A stretch of DNA of 64,000 nucleotides, from the NCBI RefSeq assembly GCF_002847445.1, contig NZ_CP025430.1, positions 3,530,501 to 3,594,500 on the forward strand. The letters run 5' to 3'. Origin of the DNA: Paracoccus zhejiangensis (GTDB taxonomy: Bacteria > Pseudomonadota > Alphaproteobacteria > Rhodobacterales > Rhodobacteraceae). The position numbers and the translations under genes are program-made. The stretch's first letter is position 1, and each line of letters starts with the position of its first letter. The notes below the pieces were generated by a model. That model saw nothing but the letters and a program-made list of their open reading frames with translations. It was not told the origin of the DNA and did not search any database. Below are positions 13,861 to 22,742 of the stretch, in pieces.

Positions 13861-14067
13861 CCCAGCGTCACTTCGGACCTCCTGCTATGCGTTAGCGATA
13901 ATGCTGCATTGCAGAAATTGTAAATCATTCAATATCAGTAATTTACGAGGCGTCTGTGAGCTCCGATGTGATCGGCGCCTGTCTGGAATTGTGCAGGTGC
14001 AGCATCTATCTTTGATCCTGTGAGACGACCCGGATGGTCCGGGTGGAACACGAGAAGGACCAAAGAC
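13861..14067 (+). promoter_or_regulatory. Leader/promoter region of the DUF1127 gene
   Basis: These 207 bases are clearly more AT-rich than their surroundings (13905-13955 especially) and hold no convincing reading frame. A perfect 7-bp inverted repeat with a 3-base loop (ACCCGGA-TGG-TCCGGGT, 14028-14044) lies just before the ribosome binding site (GAGAAGGA, 14052-14059), so a leader hairpin could affect translation. I could not place a -35/-10 pair with confidence. Confidence 0.4.
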
Positions 14068-14256
14068 ATGACCGCCATGGTTTCCCATTACGCCGAAGCA
14101 GTGACCGAAAGCCCCGTTGCCGGCCTGATCGCCCGCTTCAACGCCTGGAACGCCCGCCGCGTGACCCGCAACGAGCTGAACAGCCTGTCCGAGCGCCTGC
14201 TGGAAGATATCGGCCTTGTCCGTGCCGACATCGACGGCATCGTGAGCAAGATCTGA
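14068..14256 (+). CDS. DUF1127 small basic protein
   Basis: A 62-residue protein starting at ATG 14068 behind GAGAAGGA. The C-terminal half (FNAWNARRVTRNELNSLSER, then LLEDIGLVRADID) is the DUF1127 signature: an Arg-rich helix followed by an acidic LxDIGL turn. In Rhodobacter, related small DUF1127 proteins have been reported as stress-induced RNA-binding factors transcribed together with small RNAs. The same role here is inference. It is monocistronic, with a strong terminator 38 bases after the stop. Confidence 0.85.
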   Translation: MTAMVSHYAEAVTESPVAGLIARFNAWNARRVTRNELNSLSERLLEDIGLVRADIDGIVSKI

Positions 14257-14294
14257 GATGCGACCGCAACCGCAAGCGTCTCAACCAGACCGAA

Positions 14295-14327
14295 CCCCCA
14301 TCGACCGTTAAGGCGATGGGGGTTTTT
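14295..14327 (+). terminator. Rho-independent terminator after the DUF1127 gene
   Basis: A 9-bp perfect stem (CCCCCATCG 14295-14303 with CGATGGGGG 14314-14322), a 10-base loop and TTTTT. The loop contains the TAA stop of the convergent esterase gene, so the esterase's last codons form one arm of the stem. Confidence 0.88.
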
Positions 14328-15249
14328 CTTTGCCCTGTTCGACCGACGCGCCAATCGCGGCGCAGATAAAGCCGAAACTCTCGGCCGCGCGCCGGCTTAT
14401 ATGCCGCGCCCTCAGATAGCCATGCACCAGCTGCGGCTCGTTGCGCAGCACGGCGCTGCCCCCCGCAGCCACCAGCCTCTCTGAATAGACCAGACCGTCA
14501 TCCCGCACCGGGTCCAGATCGGCGGTCACGATCACCGCCGGCGGCAGTCCGGTAAAATCCCTTGCAACCAGCGGTGACAGGTCCGCGCGCGTGCGGATCA
14601 GCGACAGATCGCCGCCGGTGATGAGGTCGGCAAACATCTGGCAATCTGCCGTGGTCAGCATCGGCGCGTCGCGGTTCTCGACATAAGACGCCAACGGCTC
14701 GTCGCCCCCGAGCCAGGGATAGATCAGCACCTGCGCCAGTGGCATCGCCCCGTCCTGATCCCGCTGCCGGATGCACAGTCCCGCCGCCAGATTGGCCCCG
14801 GCACTGTCGCCCGCGATCACCCCCGGTCGGCCGTCGGTCGTCAGCGCCCGCCAGACCGCCTGCGTGTCATCCTGTTGTGCCGGATAGAGATGTTCAGGCG
14901 CCAGCCGGTAATCGGCAGAAAACACCTCGGCCCCGGTCGAGGCCGCAATCTCGGCGCAGACATCGTCATGGCTGTCGAGACCGCCCAGAACGAAACCGCC
15001 GCCATGCAGGTAAAGGGCGAAGGGCCGGTCCGCCGCGCCATGCCCCGGATCGTAGTGCCGCACCGGCACGCCGGCGATCACGCGATCCTCGACGGTCAGA
15101 CCCTCGGGCCGGGGCGCACGGAAGACCTTGCACATCGCATCGTAATAGGCGCGGCTCTCAGCCACCCCGGCGCTCGATGCCTCGGGCGGATAGGCGGCGT
15201 CGGTCCGGGCGATGAAGTCCAGAACCTCGGGATCGGTCAGCGGCGTCAT
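14308..15249 (-). CDS. Alpha/beta hydrolase, HSL (hormone-sensitive lipase) family esterase
   Basis: A 313-residue esterase with the oxyanion-hole motif HGGG at 82-85, the nucleophile S149 in GDSAG and the family segment DYRLAPEH near 113-120. The later Asp (DLDPVRDDG) and His (LVHGYL) can complete the triad. It hydrolyses short acyl esters; the natural substrate is unknown. Its start overlaps the stop of the ABC ATPase gene (ATGA), so it is the last gene of the transporter run. By context it could release the acyl group from an imported ester such as an acylcarnitine, but this is inference only. The C-terminal codons overlap the DUF1127 terminator. Confidence 0.88.
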   Translation of the reverse strand: MTPLTDPEVLDFIARTDAAYPPEASSAGVAESRAYYDAMCKVFRAPRPEGLTVEDRVIAGVPVRHYDPGHGAADRPFALYLHGGGFVLGGLDSHDDVCAEIAASTGAEVFSADYRLAPEHLYPAQQDDTQAVWRALTTDGRPGVIAGDSAGANLAAGLCIRQRDQDGAMPLAQVLIYPWLGGDEPLASYVENRDAPMLTTADCQMFADLITGGDLSLIRTRADLSPLVARDFTGLPPAVIVTADLDPVRDDGLVYSERLVAAGGSAVLRNEPQLVHGYLRARHISRRAAESFGFICAAIGASVEQGKEKPPSP

Positions 15250-16883
15250 TCGCCGCCTGCCTCCATCCGCCGATGGGCGATCACATCCTCGAGCCAGCCG
15301 AGCCGCATCTCGGGCACCGAACTCAGCAGAAGATCGGTGTAATCGTCGAAGGGCGGCGACAGGACATCGCTTTTGGGTCCATAGCGCACCACCTTGCCCC
15401 GATGCATGACGGCGATGGAATCGGCGATGGCGCGGACCGTGGCGAGGTCATGGGTGATGAAGAGATAAGCGACCCCGGCCTCTTTCTGCAGGTTCAGCAG
15501 CAGCTTCAGGATGCCGTCGGCGACCAGCGGATCCAGCGCGCTGGTCACCTCGTCGCAGATGATGACCTTGGGATCGGCGGCCAGCGCCCGTGCAATGCAG
15601 ACCCGCTGCTTCTGCCCGCCCGACAGTTCTGCCGGATAGCGGTCAAGGAACTTGGCCCCCATCTCGATCTGGTCGAGCAGCGCCACGACGCGCTTCCTCC
15701 GCTCGCCCCCCTTCAGGCCGAAATAGAATTCCAGCGGCCGGCCGATGATCGTCTCGACCGTCTGGCGCGGGTTCATCGCCACATCGGCCATCTGATAGAT
15801 CATCTGCAACTGCCGCAGATCCTCGCGCGGACGGGATCGCTGGTCGGGCGTCAGGTCATGGCCGTCGAACGTCACCCGGCCCTTGTAGGGCGGCAGAAGC
15901 CCGGTGATGACCCGCGCCAGCGTCGATTTGCCCGAGCCGCTTTCGCCGACGATGGCCAGCGTCTGGCCGGGCGACAGGTCGACATTGATCCCCGACAGCA
16001 CGTCGCGGTCCATGCCGCGATATTGCGCGCTGACCCCCTGTACCGACAGGACCGGCGGCGGGGCGGGCGGCTGTTCCTGATGTTCGATCTCGCGGACCGA
16101 GACCAGTGCCTTGGTGTAATCCTCGCGCGGGGCGTTGATGATCTGGTCGGTGGTGCCGTATTCGACCGTGTTCCCGTGGCGCAGCACCATGATGTCATCG
16201 GCGATCTGCGCCACGACAGCGAGGTCATGGGTGATATAGATCGCCGCCACCCCGGTCAGCGCGATCACGTCCTTGATTGCCTTCAAGACGTCGATCTGGG
16301 TGGTCACATCGAGGGCCGTGGTCGGCTCGTCGAAGATGACCAGATCGGGCTGGGGACACAAGGCCAGTGCCGTCATGCAGCGCTGCAACTGCCCGCCCGA
16401 GACCTGATGCGGATAGCGCTGGCCGATATTGTCGGGATCGGGCAGGCCCAGCTTGCGAAACAGATCGACTGCGCGGGCCTCGGCCTCGCGGCGGCTGAAT
16501 TTGCCATGCAGCACGGCGGCCTCGGTCACCTGCGCCAGGATGCGCTTGGCCGGGTTGAACGAGGCGGCGGCGGATTGCGAGACATAGGTGACCTCGGCCC
16601 CGCGCAGCTTTCTCAACCCGCCTTCGCGCAGCTTCAGGATATCGCGGCCATTGACGAAGACCTCGCCCCCGGTGATCCGCACTCCGCCGCGGCCATAGGC
16701 CATGGCCGAGAGGCCGATGGTCGATTTGCCCGCACCGGATTCGCCGATCAGTCCCAGCACCTTGCCACGGGCGAGGTCGAAATCGACGCCCTTGACGATC
16801 TCGACATCCTGCGACGGCTCGCCCGGCGGATGGATGGTCGCGCCGATCTTCAGCCCGCGGACACGGACAAGCGGGTCACTCAT
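15246..16883 (-). CDS. ABC transporter ATPase, two fused nucleotide-binding domains (Dpp/Opp type)
   Basis: The open frame begins at 16979, but ATG 16883 (MSDPLVRVRG) is chosen because it overlaps the permease stop as ATGA and starts the conserved domain. The 545-residue product carries two complete ATPase domains: Walker A GESGAGKST at 47-55 and GESGSGKST near 305-313, with signature motifs VSGGQLQR and LSGGQKQR. This is a DppD-DppF-like fusion as seen in YejF and GsiA. It powers the two permeases encoded just upstream. The fused arrangement is common in alphaproteobacterial peptide/nickel-family importers. Confidence 0.94.
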   Translation of the reverse strand: MSDPLVRVRGLKIGATIHPPGEPSQDVEIVKGVDFDLARGKVLGLIGESGAGKSTIGLSAMAYGRGGVRITGGEVFVNGRDILKLREGGLRKLRGAEVTYVSQSAAASFNPAKRILAQVTEAAVLHGKFSRREAEARAVDLFRKLGLPDPDNIGQRYPHQVSGGQLQRCMTALALCPQPDLVIFDEPTTALDVTTQIDVLKAIKDVIALTGVAAIYITHDLAVVAQIADDIMVLRHGNTVEYGTTDQIINAPREDYTKALVSVREIEHQEQPPAPPPVLSVQGVSAQYRGMDRDVLSGINVDLSPGQTLAIVGESGSGKSTLARVITGLLPPYKGRVTFDGHDLTPDQRSRPREDLRQLQMIYQMADVAMNPRQTVETIIGRPLEFYFGLKGGERRKRVVALLDQIEMGAKFLDRYPAELSGGQKQRVCIARALAADPKVIICDEVTSALDPLVADGILKLLLNLQKEAGVAYLFITHDLATVRAIADSIAVMHRGKVVRYGPKSDVLSPPFDDYTDLLLSSVPEMRLGWLEDVIAHRRMEAGGE

Positions 16884-17695
16884 CCCCGGCCCCCTTTCAG
16901 GCTGGTGGTGCGGTTCAGCACCCAGTCGGCGACAAGGTTCACGCTGATCGCCAGCGCGGCGATGGCAATGGCCGGCCACAGGGCTGCGCCGATGCCATAG
17001 ACGATGCCGTCCTTGTTCTCTTTCACGATCCCGCCCCAGTCGGCATCGGGCGGCTGTACCCCCAGTCCGAGGAAGGAGAGGGTCGAGACGAAGAGCACCG
17101 CGAAGATGAAGCGCAGGCCCATCTCGGCCACCAAGGGCGAGAGGGCATTGGGCAGGATCTCGCGGAACATGATCCAGAAGCGGCCTTCGCCGCGCAGGCG
17201 CGCAGCCTCGACGTAGTCCATCACCTCGATATCGACGGCGACCGAGCGCGACAGGCGATAGACCCGGGTGGAGTCCAAGAGGCCCATCACCACGATCAGC
17301 ACCGGCATGGTCACCGGCATGACCGACAGGACCACGAGGGCAAAGATCAGCGTCGGGATGGCCATGACCACATCGACGAAGCGCGACAGAAGCTGATCGA
17401 ACCAGCCGCCAATCACTGCGGCGGAAAGGCCGAGGAACGCGCCGGTGATGAAGCTGATGGCGGTGGCGGCGGTGGCCACGAAGATCGTCGTGCGCCCGCC
17501 ATAGATCATCCGGCTGAGCAGATCGCGGCCGATATTGTCGGTGCCAAGAAGATGATCTGCCGAGGGCGGGTCCCAGACCCCGCCCACCACCTCGGCCACG
17601 CCATAGGGGGCGATCAGCGGGGCGAAGATCGCGGTCAGGAAGAACAGCGCGGTGATGAACAGACCGATCAGCGCGGACAGGGGAATGCGCCTCAT
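16880..17695 (-). CDS. ABC transporter permease, DppC-like
   Basis: A 271-residue inner-membrane permease. The N-terminal hydrophobic segment (LIGLFITALFFLTAIFAPLIA) and the DPPSADHLLGTDNIGRDLLSR motif are typical of the second permease of peptide/nickel importers. The EAA-type loop (EAARLRGEGRFWIMFREILPN) is where the ATPase docks. It overlaps both neighbours by 4 bases, so it is translated in step with them. Confidence 0.93.
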   Translation of the reverse strand: MRRIPLSALIGLFITALFFLTAIFAPLIAPYGVAEVVGGVWDPPSADHLLGTDNIGRDLLSRMIYGGRTTIFVATAATAISFITGAFLGLSAAVIGGWFDQLLSRFVDVVMAIPTLIFALVVLSVMPVTMPVLIVVMGLLDSTRVYRLSRSVAVDIEVMDYVEAARLRGEGRFWIMFREILPNALSPLVAEMGLRFIFAVLFVSTLSFLGLGVQPPDADWGGIVKENKDGIVYGIGAALWPAIAIAALAISVNLVADWVLNRTTSLKGGRG

Positions 17696-18651
17696 TTCGG
17701 ATGCCTCAGCCGCGGGTTGGCCATGATCGAGACGATATCGGCGATCATGTTCAACAGGATATAGACCGAGGCAAAAATCAGCCCGCAGGCCTGCACCACC
17801 GGCACGTCACGCTTGGCGACGTGATCGACCAGGAACTGCCCCATGCCGGGATAGACAAAGACCACCTCGACCACGACCACGCCGACCACCAGATAGGCAA
17901 GGTTCAGCATCACCACGTTGACCACCGGTGCGATGGCGTTTGGGAAGGCGTGCTTGCGGATGATGCGGAACATGCCAAGGCCCTTGAGTTCGGCCGTTTC
18001 GATATAGGGCGATTGCATCACGTTCAGGATCGCGGCGCGGGTCATGCGCATCATATGCGCCAGCACCACAAGCACCAGAACGGCCACCGGCAGGGCAATG
18101 GCGTGAAGGCGGGCGAAGAACGGCATGCCTTCGGTCACCATCGAGACCGAGGGCGCCCAGCCCAATTGCACGCCAATATAGAACATCAGGATATAGCCGA
18201 TCAGGAACTCAGGCACCGAGATCGAGGCCAGCGCGACGATCGAGATCAGCTTGTCGGGCCAGCGGTTGCGGTAAAGCACCGAGACCAGCCCCAGAAGAAT
18301 CGCCAGCGGCACGGCGATCAGCGCCGCGCAGGAGGCGAGAAACAGCGTGTTGCCGAAGCGCTGGCCGATCGCCTCGCCAATGTCGCGGCCATTGGTCAGC
18401 GAGGTGCCGAGATCACCCTGCAACAGCCCGCCGAGCCATTGGAAATAGCGGATATAGGCGGGCTGGTTCAGCCCCAGTTCCTCGCGCAGGTTGGCCAGCG
18501 CCTGCGGCGTTGCCGACTGGCCGAGGATCGACTGCGCCACGTCGCCGGGCAGGATCTGGGTGCCGACAAAGATCAGCACAGAGACCATGAGCAGCATGAC
18601 AAGGCTCAGCGCGATGCGCTGAGCCACGATTTTCAGGATGAGGGCGTTCAC
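17692..18651 (-). CDS. ABC transporter permease, DppB-like
   Basis: A 319-residue inner-membrane permease with the DppB/OppB beginning (a long first helix, then ILPGDVAQSILGQSATPQAL), about six membrane helices and the ATPase-contact loop near ETAELKGLGMFRIIRKHAFPN. It is 12 bases downstream of the binding-protein gene and overlaps the DppC-like gene by 4 bases. Confidence 0.93.
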   Translation of the reverse strand: MNALILKIVAQRIALSLVMLLMVSVLIFVGTQILPGDVAQSILGQSATPQALANLREELGLNQPAYIRYFQWLGGLLQGDLGTSLTNGRDIGEAIGQRFGNTLFLASCAALIAVPLAILLGLVSVLYRNRWPDKLISIVALASISVPEFLIGYILMFYIGVQLGWAPSVSMVTEGMPFFARLHAIALPVAVLVLVVLAHMMRMTRAAILNVMQSPYIETAELKGLGMFRIIRKHAFPNAIAPVVNVVMLNLAYLVVGVVVVEVVFVYPGMGQFLVDHVAKRDVPVVQACGLIFASVYILLNMIADIVSIMANPRLRHPK

Positions 18652-18663
18652 CGCGCCGGCCCG

Positions 18664-20247
18664 TCAGGCAAACCAGCACTTGCTGGGGGCAAGGCCGTTC
18701 ATCACCTCCCACATGCCGTTCTGCTCCCAGCCCTGGACCTTGTCGCTGACGCCCTCGACGAAGTCGTTGAACATCGGCAGGATCAGCCCGCCATCCTCGC
18801 GCAGTATATCGGCCATCTGGCGGTAAAGCTGCTTGCGCTTGTCCTGGTCCAACTCGCCCCGCGCCTCGAGCAGCAGCGCGTCGAACTGTTCGTTCTTGAA
18901 GCGGGTGTCGTTCCAGTCGGCAGTGGACAGGTAGCCGGTGGCATACATCTGGTCCTGCACCGGACGCCCGCCCCAGTAAGAGGCGCAGAACGGGGCCTTG
19001 TTCCAAACCTCTGACCAGTAGCCATCGCCGGGCGAGCGCTCGATCTCCAGCGGGATACCGGCGGCGGCGGCGCTTTGCTGGAACAGCTGGGCGGCGTCGA
19101 TGGCGCCGGGGAAGGCCACTTCCGAGACCTTCAGCACGATCGGGCTGCCGTCATGGCCGGACTTCTTGTAGAACTCTGCGGCGGCCGTCGGGTCGTAGGT
19201 GCGCTGCGGGATGGTGTCGTCGAACAGCGGATAGGCCTTGTTGATCGGGATGTCGTTCCCGACCGTGCCATAGCCCATCAGGATCTTCTCCAGCATCTCC
19301 TCGCGGTTGATCGCCAGTTTCAGCGCCATGCGCAGGTCGTGATTGTCGAAGGGCGCGGTGTCGCAATGCATGACGAAGACGTAATGCCCGCGGCCCGAGA
19401 CGTTCTTGATCTGCAGACCCGGTGCCCGCGCCAACAGGCCCGCGACCTTGGGATCGACCTGGTTGATGATCTGCACCTGGCCCGATTGCAGCGCCGCGTT
19501 GCGGGCGGTGGAATCGTTGATCACGCTCATCTCGATGCCGTCGAAATGGCCGCGCGAGCTGTCCCAGTAATTGGCGAACTTCTCGAAGGTATAGCGCACG
19601 CCGGGCTCGTTGGCGGTGACCTTGTAGGCGCCGGTGCCGATGCCCGCCGCCGGATCATCCATCCCGCCATTCGGCTGGATCACCAGCTGATAGGTCGACA
19701 TCAGATAGGCAAGGTCAGCATTGGGCGTGGTGGTTTCGACGATGAAGTTGTCGCCGTCCACGCGCATGTCGGCGAGGCCCTGCATGACGCCAAGCGCACC
19801 TGATTTGGTGTTCTCGTCCGAATGCCGTTTCATCGTCGCCAGCACGTCATCCGGCGTCACGGTCTTGCCGTTGTGGAACTCGACGCCCTTGCGGATGCGG
19901 AAGGTCCAGGTCTTGGCGTCGGGGCTGGCCTCGACCGCCTCGGCGATGCGGAAATCGAGGCTGCCATCGGGATTCACGTCCACCAGCGTCTCGCCCAGGG
20001 CGCGGCTGGTGTGGAAGGGCACCTGGCTCAGTGCTGCCGCCGGATCGAGCGAGTTGGTGCTTTCGCCCCCGCCCAGGCCCATCTGCAGCACGCCGCCCTT
20101 GACCGGCTGCGCCGAGGCCTTGCCGGCCAGAAGGGTGCCCGCCATGGCGGCGCTGACGCCAAGCGCAGAGGCTCGGCCCAGAAAATCGCGTCGGGACATG
20201 GCGCCGATGCGGGTGAGGCTGGCAAGTGCCTCGAGTTCCTTGGTCAT
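18664..20247 (-). CDS. ABC transporter solute-binding protein, SBP_bac_5 family, Tat-exported
   Basis: A 527-residue periplasmic binding protein of the peptide/nickel/opine family (VEASPDAKTWTFRIRKGVEF, FHNGKTVTPDDV). The N-terminus has a twin-arginine signal, SRRDFLG at residues 18-24, a hydrophobic stretch and a probable cleavage site after AGKASA (residue 46). Export by Tat instead of Sec implies folding in the cytoplasm first. It starts 69 bases after the carnitine dehydrogenase fusion gene on the same strand, so it may be in the same operon. The ligand is unknown; a carnitine-type compound is a hypothesis from context and a di/oligopeptide is the default alternative. Confidence 0.92.
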   Translation of the reverse strand: MTKELEALASLTRIGAMSRRDFLGRASALGVSAAMAGTLLAGKASAQPVKGGVLQMGLGGGESTNSLDPAAALSQVPFHTSRALGETLVDVNPDGSLDFRIAEAVEASPDAKTWTFRIRKGVEFHNGKTVTPDDVLATMKRHSDENTKSGALGVMQGLADMRVDGDNFIVETTTPNADLAYLMSTYQLVIQPNGGMDDPAAGIGTGAYKVTANEPGVRYTFEKFANYWDSSRGHFDGIEMSVINDSTARNAALQSGQVQIINQVDPKVAGLLARAPGLQIKNVSGRGHYVFVMHCDTAPFDNHDLRMALKLAINREEMLEKILMGYGTVGNDIPINKAYPLFDDTIPQRTYDPTAAAEFYKKSGHDGSPIVLKVSEVAFPGAIDAAQLFQQSAAAAGIPLEIERSPGDGYWSEVWNKAPFCASYWGGRPVQDQMYATGYLSTADWNDTRFKNEQFDALLLEARGELDQDKRKQLYRQMADILREDGGLILPMFNDFVEGVSDKVQGWEQNGMWEVMNGLAPSKCWFA

Positions 20248-20316
20248 TTTTCGTTGTCTCCCCGTTGTTCTGCCTTTTGCGGCATTATGATCTAAATTCC
20301 GGTTCGGTCGAGAACC

Positions 20317-21735
20317 TTATCTGACCTGTCCGACGAATCGTCCGACACCCTCGGGCTGCGGCAGCCCGGCCTGCGCGGTGGCATGGCGCGCCAGCGCCTC
20401 GGCCACGGCAGGTTCGGCCAAGCAGGTCTTGCGGGTGCCCAGATCAACATGCAGCAGGATCGTCTCGACCGTCGCCACTTCCGTTCCGTCACCTGTGGTC
20501 AGGCTATGGAACAGGTGCATCCGCTTGCCCGCGCCGTCCAGCAGCCGGGTGCGGCAAATCAGCCGGTCGCCCGCATGGGCCTCGGCCAGGTAGCGGACAT
20601 GGCTTTCGGCGGTGAAATAGCTTTTGCCGGAGGCGATGTAATCCGCATCCGCGCCGATCATCCGCATGAACTGGTCGGTCGCCTCGGCCCCGGCCTCGAG
20701 ATAGCGCGCCTCGTTCATATGGCCGTTATAATCGGCCCAGCCCTGCGGCACCTGCCGGTCCAGCGTGATCGGCAGCCCGTCGGTTTCGGGCAGGGGCAGG
20801 GCGGTTTCATGCGCCTGCACCACGCCGCCTGCACCGCTGCCGGAGTGCTTGAGCGCACGGATGATGCCGACCAGGTTGTCGTCGCGCAGACGCTCCAGCT
20901 CGCGAATCGTCCGGTGGCCGGATTGTGCGTCGGATTGCCCGGCAATCTGGTCGACCAGCGCCTCGTTGAATTCGGGCACGTCCATCAGCTTGGTCCAGGG
21001 CCAGGCCAGCGCCGGGCCGAATTGCTGCATGAAATGCCGCATCCCGGCCTCGCCCCCGGCGATGCGATAGGTTTCGAACAAGCCCATCTGGGCCCAACGC
21101 AGCCCGAAACCCATGCGAATCGCCTGATCGATCTCTTCGGTGGTGGCGATGCCGTCGCTGACCAGCCACAGGCTTTCGCGCCAGACCGCCTCGAGCAGCC
21201 GGTCGGCGATATGGGCGTCGATTTCCTTTCGCACGATCAGGGGATACATGCCGATGCCGCGCAGGGTTTCGGCCGCCGCATCGGCACCTTCACCCACCAG
21301 CTCGACCAGCGGCAGCAGGTAGACTGGGTTGAAGGGATGCGCGACGAGTGCACGCGATCCCTCTGCCGTCAGTTCCGACGGCTTGAAACCCGAGGTCGAG
21401 GAACCGATGACCGCATGGGCCGGCGCAGCAGCGTCGATCGCGGCCAGAACCCGGTGCTTCAGGTCCAGCCGCTCGGGCACGCTTTCCTGCACCCAGTCGG
21501 CATCGGCCACGGTCTCGGCCAGATCGCGGTGAAAGCTCAGCGTTCCTTCAGCGGGCAGGGGGCGGTCGTAGAGCGAGGGCAGGCTGCGCCGGGCGTTCGA
21601 GATCACCTCGTTGATCTTGCGCTCGGCCTCGGGATCGGGGTCGAAGATCGCCACGTTCCAGCCGTTCAGCAGGAAGCGTGCCGCCCAACCGCCGCCGATG
21701 ACCCCGCCACCGATGATTGCTGCCTTCTTGGTCAT
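20317..21735 (-). CDS. cdhA: L-carnitine dehydrogenase fused to a hotdog thioesterase domain (CdhA-CdhB type)
   Basis: A 472-residue fusion. Residues 1 to about 315 are a 3-hydroxyacyl-CoA dehydrogenase-like NAD enzyme (Rossmann motif GGGVIGGGWA at 8-17, and HPFNPVYLLPLVELV), the fold of carnitine 3-dehydrogenase, which oxidises L-carnitine to 3-dehydrocarnitine. Residues from about 325 to 460 form a hotdog thioesterase domain (WADYNGHMNEARYLE). This matches betainyl-CoA thioesterase, which yields glycine betaine. In Pseudomonas the two activities are separate proteins; rhizobial carnitine dehydrogenases are reported with such a tail. The start overlaps the cdhC stop by ATGA, which supports the pathway call. 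A generic 3-hydroxybutyryl-CoA dehydrogenase is less likely. Confidence 0.88.
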   Translation of the reverse strand: MTKKAAIIGGGVIGGGWAARFLLNGWNVAIFDPDPEAERKINEVISNARRSLPSLYDRPLPAEGTLSFHRDLAETVADADWVQESVPERLDLKHRVLAAIDAAAPAHAVIGSSTSGFKPSELTAEGSRALVAHPFNPVYLLPLVELVGEGADAAAETLRGIGMYPLIVRKEIDAHIADRLLEAVWRESLWLVSDGIATTEEIDQAIRMGFGLRWAQMGLFETYRIAGGEAGMRHFMQQFGPALAWPWTKLMDVPEFNEALVDQIAGQSDAQSGHRTIRELERLRDDNLVGIIRALKHSGSGAGGVVQAHETALPLPETDGLPITLDRQVPQGWADYNGHMNEARYLEAGAEATDQFMRMIGADADYIASGKSYFTAESHVRYLAEAHAGDRLICRTRLLDGAGKRMHLFHSLTTGDGTEVATVETILLHVDLGTRKTCLAEPAVAEALARHATAQAGLPQPEGVGRFVGQVR

Positions 21736-22631
21736 TTCGGCGCCCTCTTCACCAGCCCCAGCTTGTCGCGCACCGCCTGCGGCCCGATGATCCGGCCACC
21801 CATGCCCTCGATGATGGTCACCGCACGCTCGACCAGCTGCGCATTCGTCGCCAGCTGGCCCTTGCCAAGGAACAGGTTGTCCTCGAGACCGACACGGACA
21901 TTGCCCCCGGCCAGCACCGCCGCCGCAACATAGGGCATCTGCTCACGGCCAAGGCTGAAGGCCGACCAGGTCCAGTCGGCGGGGACCGCATTCACCATTG
22001 CGAGGAAGGTGTTCAGATCGTTCGGCGCCCCCCAGGGCACGCCCATGCAAAGCTGCACCAGCGCCGGCGAGGCCAGCGTGCCTTCCTCGACCAGTTGCTT
22101 GGCGAACCACAGATGGCCGGTGTCAAAGGCCTCGATCTCGGGTTTCACCCCCAGCTCGGTCATCATCCCGCCCATGGCGCGCAACATGCCGGGCGTGTTG
22201 GTCATGACGTAATCGGCCTCGGCAAAGTTCATCGTGCCGCAATCCAGCGTGCAGATCTCGGGCAGGCAGTCGGCCACATGCGCCATGCGCTCGGTCGCGC
22301 CGACCATGTCGGTACCCTTCTGGTTCACCGGAAACGGCGCCTCGACCCCGCCGAAGACGATATCGCCGCCCATTCCGGCGGTCAGGTTCAGCACCACGTC
22401 CACCTCGGCATCGCGAATCCGCTCGGTTACCTCGCGGTAGAGGTCCAGCCGGCGCGAGGGCGCACCGGTCTCGGGGTCGCGGACATGGCAATGCACCACC
22501 GCCGCACCGGCGCGGGCTGCGACAATGGCGCTGTCGGCGATCTCCTTGGGCGAGCGGGGGACATGCGGGCTGCGATCCTGCGTGCCTCCCGATCCGGTGA
22601 CGGCGCAGGTGATGAAGACATCGCGGTTCAT
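21732..22631 (-). CDS. cdhC: 3-keto acid cleavage enzyme (BKACE, DUF849), dehydrocarnitine-cleaving type
   Basis: A 299-residue beta-keto acid cleavage enzyme. It starts MNRDVFITCAVTGSGG, and the metal-binding motif HCHVRDPETG is at residues 47-56. BKACE proteins convert a 3-keto acid plus acetyl-CoA into acetoacetate and a new CoA ester; the carnitine member turns dehydrocarnitine into betainyl-CoA. The frame is open far upstream (to 23486) through the divergent regulator gene. ATG 22631 is selected on length and N-terminal pattern; ATG 22643 is the alternative. It is the first gene of the minus-strand run. Confidence 0.88.
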   Translation of the reverse strand: MNRDVFITCAVTGSGGTQDRSPHVPRSPKEIADSAIVAARAGAAVVHCHVRDPETGAPSRRLDLYREVTERIRDAEVDVVLNLTAGMGGDIVFGGVEAPFPVNQKGTDMVGATERMAHVADCLPEICTLDCGTMNFAEADYVMTNTPGMLRAMGGMMTELGVKPEIEAFDTGHLWFAKQLVEEGTLASPALVQLCMGVPWGAPNDLNTFLAMVNAVPADWTWSAFSLGREQMPYVAAAVLAGGNVRVGLEDNLFLGKGQLATNAQLVERAVTIIEGMGGRIIGPQAVRDKLGLVKRAPK

Positions 22632-22742
22632 GGCAAGGGGCATTCGGGCGTGATCCGTATCTGATCCGATTTCCGCAAAGACTAGCCTTCGGCCCGAAAC
22701 CATGATTACCTGTTCTGGCCAGTTTCTTGTCCTATCCTGCCA
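22632..22742. promoter_or_regulatory. Divergent promoter region between cdhC and the CdhR-like gene
   Basis: A 111-base intergenic region. It holds a direct repeat TGATCCG (22651-22657 and 22662-22668, 11 bases apart) and the palindrome CTGGCCAG (22715-22722). Direct repeats fit the binding mode of AraC-family activators, so this is the place to expect the CdhR-like operator. No clear -35/-10 pair was assigned. Confidence 0.4.
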
